Source of the DNA: Ralstonia sp. UBA689
Lineage (GTDB): Bacteria > Pseudomonadota > Gammaproteobacteria > Burkholderiales > Burkholderiaceae
Length of the DNA: 64,000 nucleotides
Direction of reading: 5' to 3'
NCBI RefSeq assembly: GCF_002298975.1
Contig: NZ_DBMV01000010.1
Coordinates: 124,001 to 188,000 of the forward strand
Under the pieces are notes generated by a model. It was not told the DNA's origin and searched no databases. It saw nothing but the letters and a program-made list of their open reading frames with translations. Positions 62,401 through 64,000 of this stretch are shown here, piece by piece. A program made the translations under genes and the position numbers. How positions within the stretch are numbered: position 1 is the stretch's first letter; every line of letters begins with the position of its first letter.

Positions 62401-63266
62401 GCGCGCCTCCCCAGCAGGCCGCTCGGGAACAGCACGAGCAGCACCACCATCAACCCGTAGATGACGAACGCGCCGACCTCCGGAGCGTAGTATTTGCCTG
62501 CCACGTCAAACACGCCCAGCACCAGCGCGGCCAGCAACGTACCCTTGATCGAGCCCGCGCCGCCCACCGCCACGACCAGCAGGAAGTACACCATGTACTT
62601 GATCGGGAAGGACGGATCGAGCCCGAGCACATCGATGCCCAGCCCGCCGCCCAGTCCCGCCAGCCCGGAGCCCAGCGCAAACGTGACGGAAAACACCAGG
62701 CTCACGTTGATGCCCAGCCCTGCCGAAGCCTGCTGGTTGTCCACCGAAGCCCGCACCTGCGCGCCAAAGCGCGTGCGCTCGATCAGCCAGGCCAGCAACG
62801 CCGTCAGCACGATCACCACGCCGATGAGGAAAAGGCGGTAGCGTCCGACCTCCAGCGCGGTATCGAACACGCGCAGTTGCCCACGCAGCATCTCCGGCAA
62901 TTCAATCGGCTGCTGCGTCGGCCCCCAGACGTAGGTCGCGCCAGCCATTGCCATGAAGACGAGCGCAATGGAGAACAACACCTGGTCAAGCGGACTCGCG
63001 CGATACAGCCGGCGATACAGCGTGCGCTCCAGCACGAACCCGATGGCTGCGGTGACAAGAAAAGCGATGGGCAGCGTGACCAGAAACGGCACGCCGAGGC
63101 GGTTCATCAGCACCACGCACGCGTAGCCGCCCGCCATCGCGAACGCGCCGTGCGCGAGGTTGATGAAGTTCATCAGGCCCATCGTGACCGACAGGCCGAT
63201 GCTGATCAGGAACAGCAGGCTGCCGTAGGCCAACCCGTCGAACAACACGCCCAATGCGCTGAGCAT
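62397..63266 (-). CDS. livH: Branched-chain-type ABC transporter permease (LivH)
   Basis: A 289-residue permease with about eight spans. Family motifs are LMNFINLAHGAFAMAGGYAC (the NLAHGxxxMxGAY motif) and ERTRFGAQVRASVDNQQASA (the EAA-like loop). Start is the ATG at 63266 after GGAGGAG. First gene of livHMGF and located after pcaC, suggesting a pca-type operon pcaD-pcaC-livHMGF with an 81-base gap after pcaC. Confidence 0.92.
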   Translation of the reverse strand: MLSALGVLFDGLAYGSLLFLISIGLSVTMGLMNFINLAHGAFAMAGGYACVVLMNRLGVPFLVTLPIAFLVTAAIGFVLERTLYRRLYRASPLDQVLFSIALVFMAMAGATYVWGPTQQPIELPEMLRGQLRVFDTALEVGRYRLFLIGVVIVLTALLAWLIERTRFGAQVRASVDNQQASAGLGINVSLVFSVTFALGSGLAGLGGGLGIDVLGLDPSFPIKYMVYFLLVVAVGGAGSIKGTLLAALVLGVFDVAGKYYAPEVGAFVIYGLMVVLLVLFPSGLLGRRA

Positions 63267-63347
63267 GGGTCTCCTCCTTGGGTCTCCGACTCGGCGGCCA
63301 GTTTGCCCGGTCTGTGTTGCGTAGCGTCTCCACCGAGACGAAATGTC

Positions 63348-63743
63348 CTACCTGCCGGCGCCCTCCGCATCCATCTCGGCAAACACTGTCTGCGCCAAGT
63401 GAAAGGCATGGTTGGCAGCGGGCACACCACAATAGATGGCGGTCTGCAGCAGCACCTCCTGGATCTCGTCACGCGTCACGCCGTTGTTGGCGGCAGCGCG
63501 CAGGTGCAGGCGTAGTTCACCGTCGCGGTTGAGCGCGACCATCATGGCAATCGTCAGCAGGCTGCGCGTATGGCGCGGCAAGCCGGGGCGCGTCCAGATC
63601 TCGCCCCAGGCATAGCGTGTGATGAGGTCCTGGAACGGTGCAGTCAGCTCGGTTTGCGCGGCGTTGGCACGGTCGACGTGGGCGTCGCCAAGCACGGCGC
63701 GCCGCACCTGCATACCGGCGGCGTGGCGTTCGCGGTCATCCAT
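63348..63743 (-). CDS. pcaC: 4-carboxymuconolactone decarboxylase
   Basis: A 131-residue AhpD-fold decarboxylase converting gamma-carboxymuconolactone to 3-oxoadipate enol-lactone in protocatechuate breakdown. It has FQDLITRYAWGEIWTRPGLP, RHTRSLLTIAMMVALNRDGE and the proton-relay segment DEIQEVLLQTAIYCGVPAAN; the Glu and His are conserved and the cysteine is in the AIYCG position. Start is the ATG at 63743 with AGGAGG upstream. It overlaps the pcaD stop by eight bases. Confidence 0.95.
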   Translation of the reverse strand: MDDRERHAAGMQVRRAVLGDAHVDRANAAQTELTAPFQDLITRYAWGEIWTRPGLPRHTRSLLTIAMMVALNRDGELRLHLRAAANNGVTRDEIQEVLLQTAIYCGVPAANHAFHLAQTVFAEMDAEGAGR

Positions 63744-64000
63744 GAACCGCCTCCTGAGCAACGCCCGTCGTCAGGAAGCTGACCAGTGCGTCGGTGTAGG
63801 CGTCGGCCTGTTCCCAATTTGCGAGATGGCCAGCTGAAAGCTCCACGTACTGCGCGCCCGGCACGCCATCCGCGATGAGCTTCGTCTGCGCAGCAGGCGT
63901 CGAGATGTCGTGCGTGCCGCCAATCACCAGCATCGGCACGCGGATGTCCTTCAGTTGCGCACGCAAGTCGGCATCGCGGATGGCGGCGCAGTTGCCGTTG
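63736..64000 (-). CDS. pcaD: 3-oxoadipate enol-lactonase, C-terminal part only
   Basis: The last 87 codons or so of an alpha/beta hydrolase; the start is beyond the right edge. GNCAAIRDADLRAQLKDIRV leads into PMLVIGGTHDISTPA (the catalytic-acid strand) and VELSAGHLANWEQADAY (catalytic histidine). It fits PcaD, which hydrolyses 3-oxoadipate enol-lactone, and the overlap with pcaC in the same frame order supports this. The nucleophile elbow is not in the window. Confidence 0.88.
   Translation of the reverse strand, partial: NGNCAAIRDADLRAQLKDIRVPMLVIGGTHDISTPAAQTKLIADGVPGAQYVELSAGHLANWEQADAYTDALVSFLTTGVAQEAVHG

Overview
The window is about 64 kb of a high-GC, gene-dense bacterial chromosome. 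It looks like a Ralstonia or close Burkholderiaceae relative. That assignment rests on gene content and order: xseB-ispA-dxs-folE2, polA/LOG/DUF2782/thrB/BPSS1780-family, yqeY-dnaG-rpoD, DUF2957 lipoproteins, and a second IF-1 gene. No database search was possible, so species-level identity is open. There is no insertion sequence, prophage or CRISPR array.

Layout. 0-7.3 kb: the dnaE start, trhO, a pirin/WrbA/LysR group, gluQ, a DEAD-box helicase, and a diiron-type metallo-beta-lactamase protein behind a perfect FNR box. 7.3-15.5 kb: an accessory acid-metabolism block with a TetR regulator and its operator, an acyl-CoA ligase, a single-chain biotin-dependent acyl-CoA carboxylase, an orphan ABC binding protein and an exported hydrolase. 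15.7-20.9 kb: a minus-strand envelope block of two DUF2957 lipoprotein paralogues, an OmpW-like protein and a small secreted protein, preceded by a structured leader and an AT-rich non-coding stretch with nested inverted repeats. 20.9-29.6 kb: tRNA-Ile(CAT), rpoD, dnaG, yqeY, an HI0933-type flavoprotein, tsaD and folE2.

29.8-46.1 kb: isoprenoid genes, a structured intergenic region that may encode an RNA, a Rieske oxygenase, transporters, a sulfurtransferase, a dienelactone hydrolase, a type II NADH dehydrogenase, polA, a LOG protein and thrB. 46.1-55 kb: uvrD and valS (divergent), galU, a twice-frameshifted glycoside-hydrolase pseudogene, a divergent IF-1 gene and a small hypothetical gene. 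55-64 kb: a GH114-like lipoprotein, then 4-hydroxybenzoate/protocatechuate catabolism (pobA, LysR, pcaC, pcaD) wrapped around a complete branched-chain-type ABC importer.

How the genes work together. Three modules look functionally coherent. (1) The TetR-controlled ligase and carboxylase would activate and then carboxylate an unknown acid. (2) The DUF2957/OmpW genes look like a co-expressed outer-membrane system of unknown role. (3) The pob/pca block combines uptake, hydroxylation and lower-pathway steps for aromatic acids. Most of the remainder is core housekeeping. The most novel candidates are the DUF2957/OmpW operon with its leader, the single-chain carboxylase module, the FNR-box/diiron protein pair, and the structured region near 33.2 kb.
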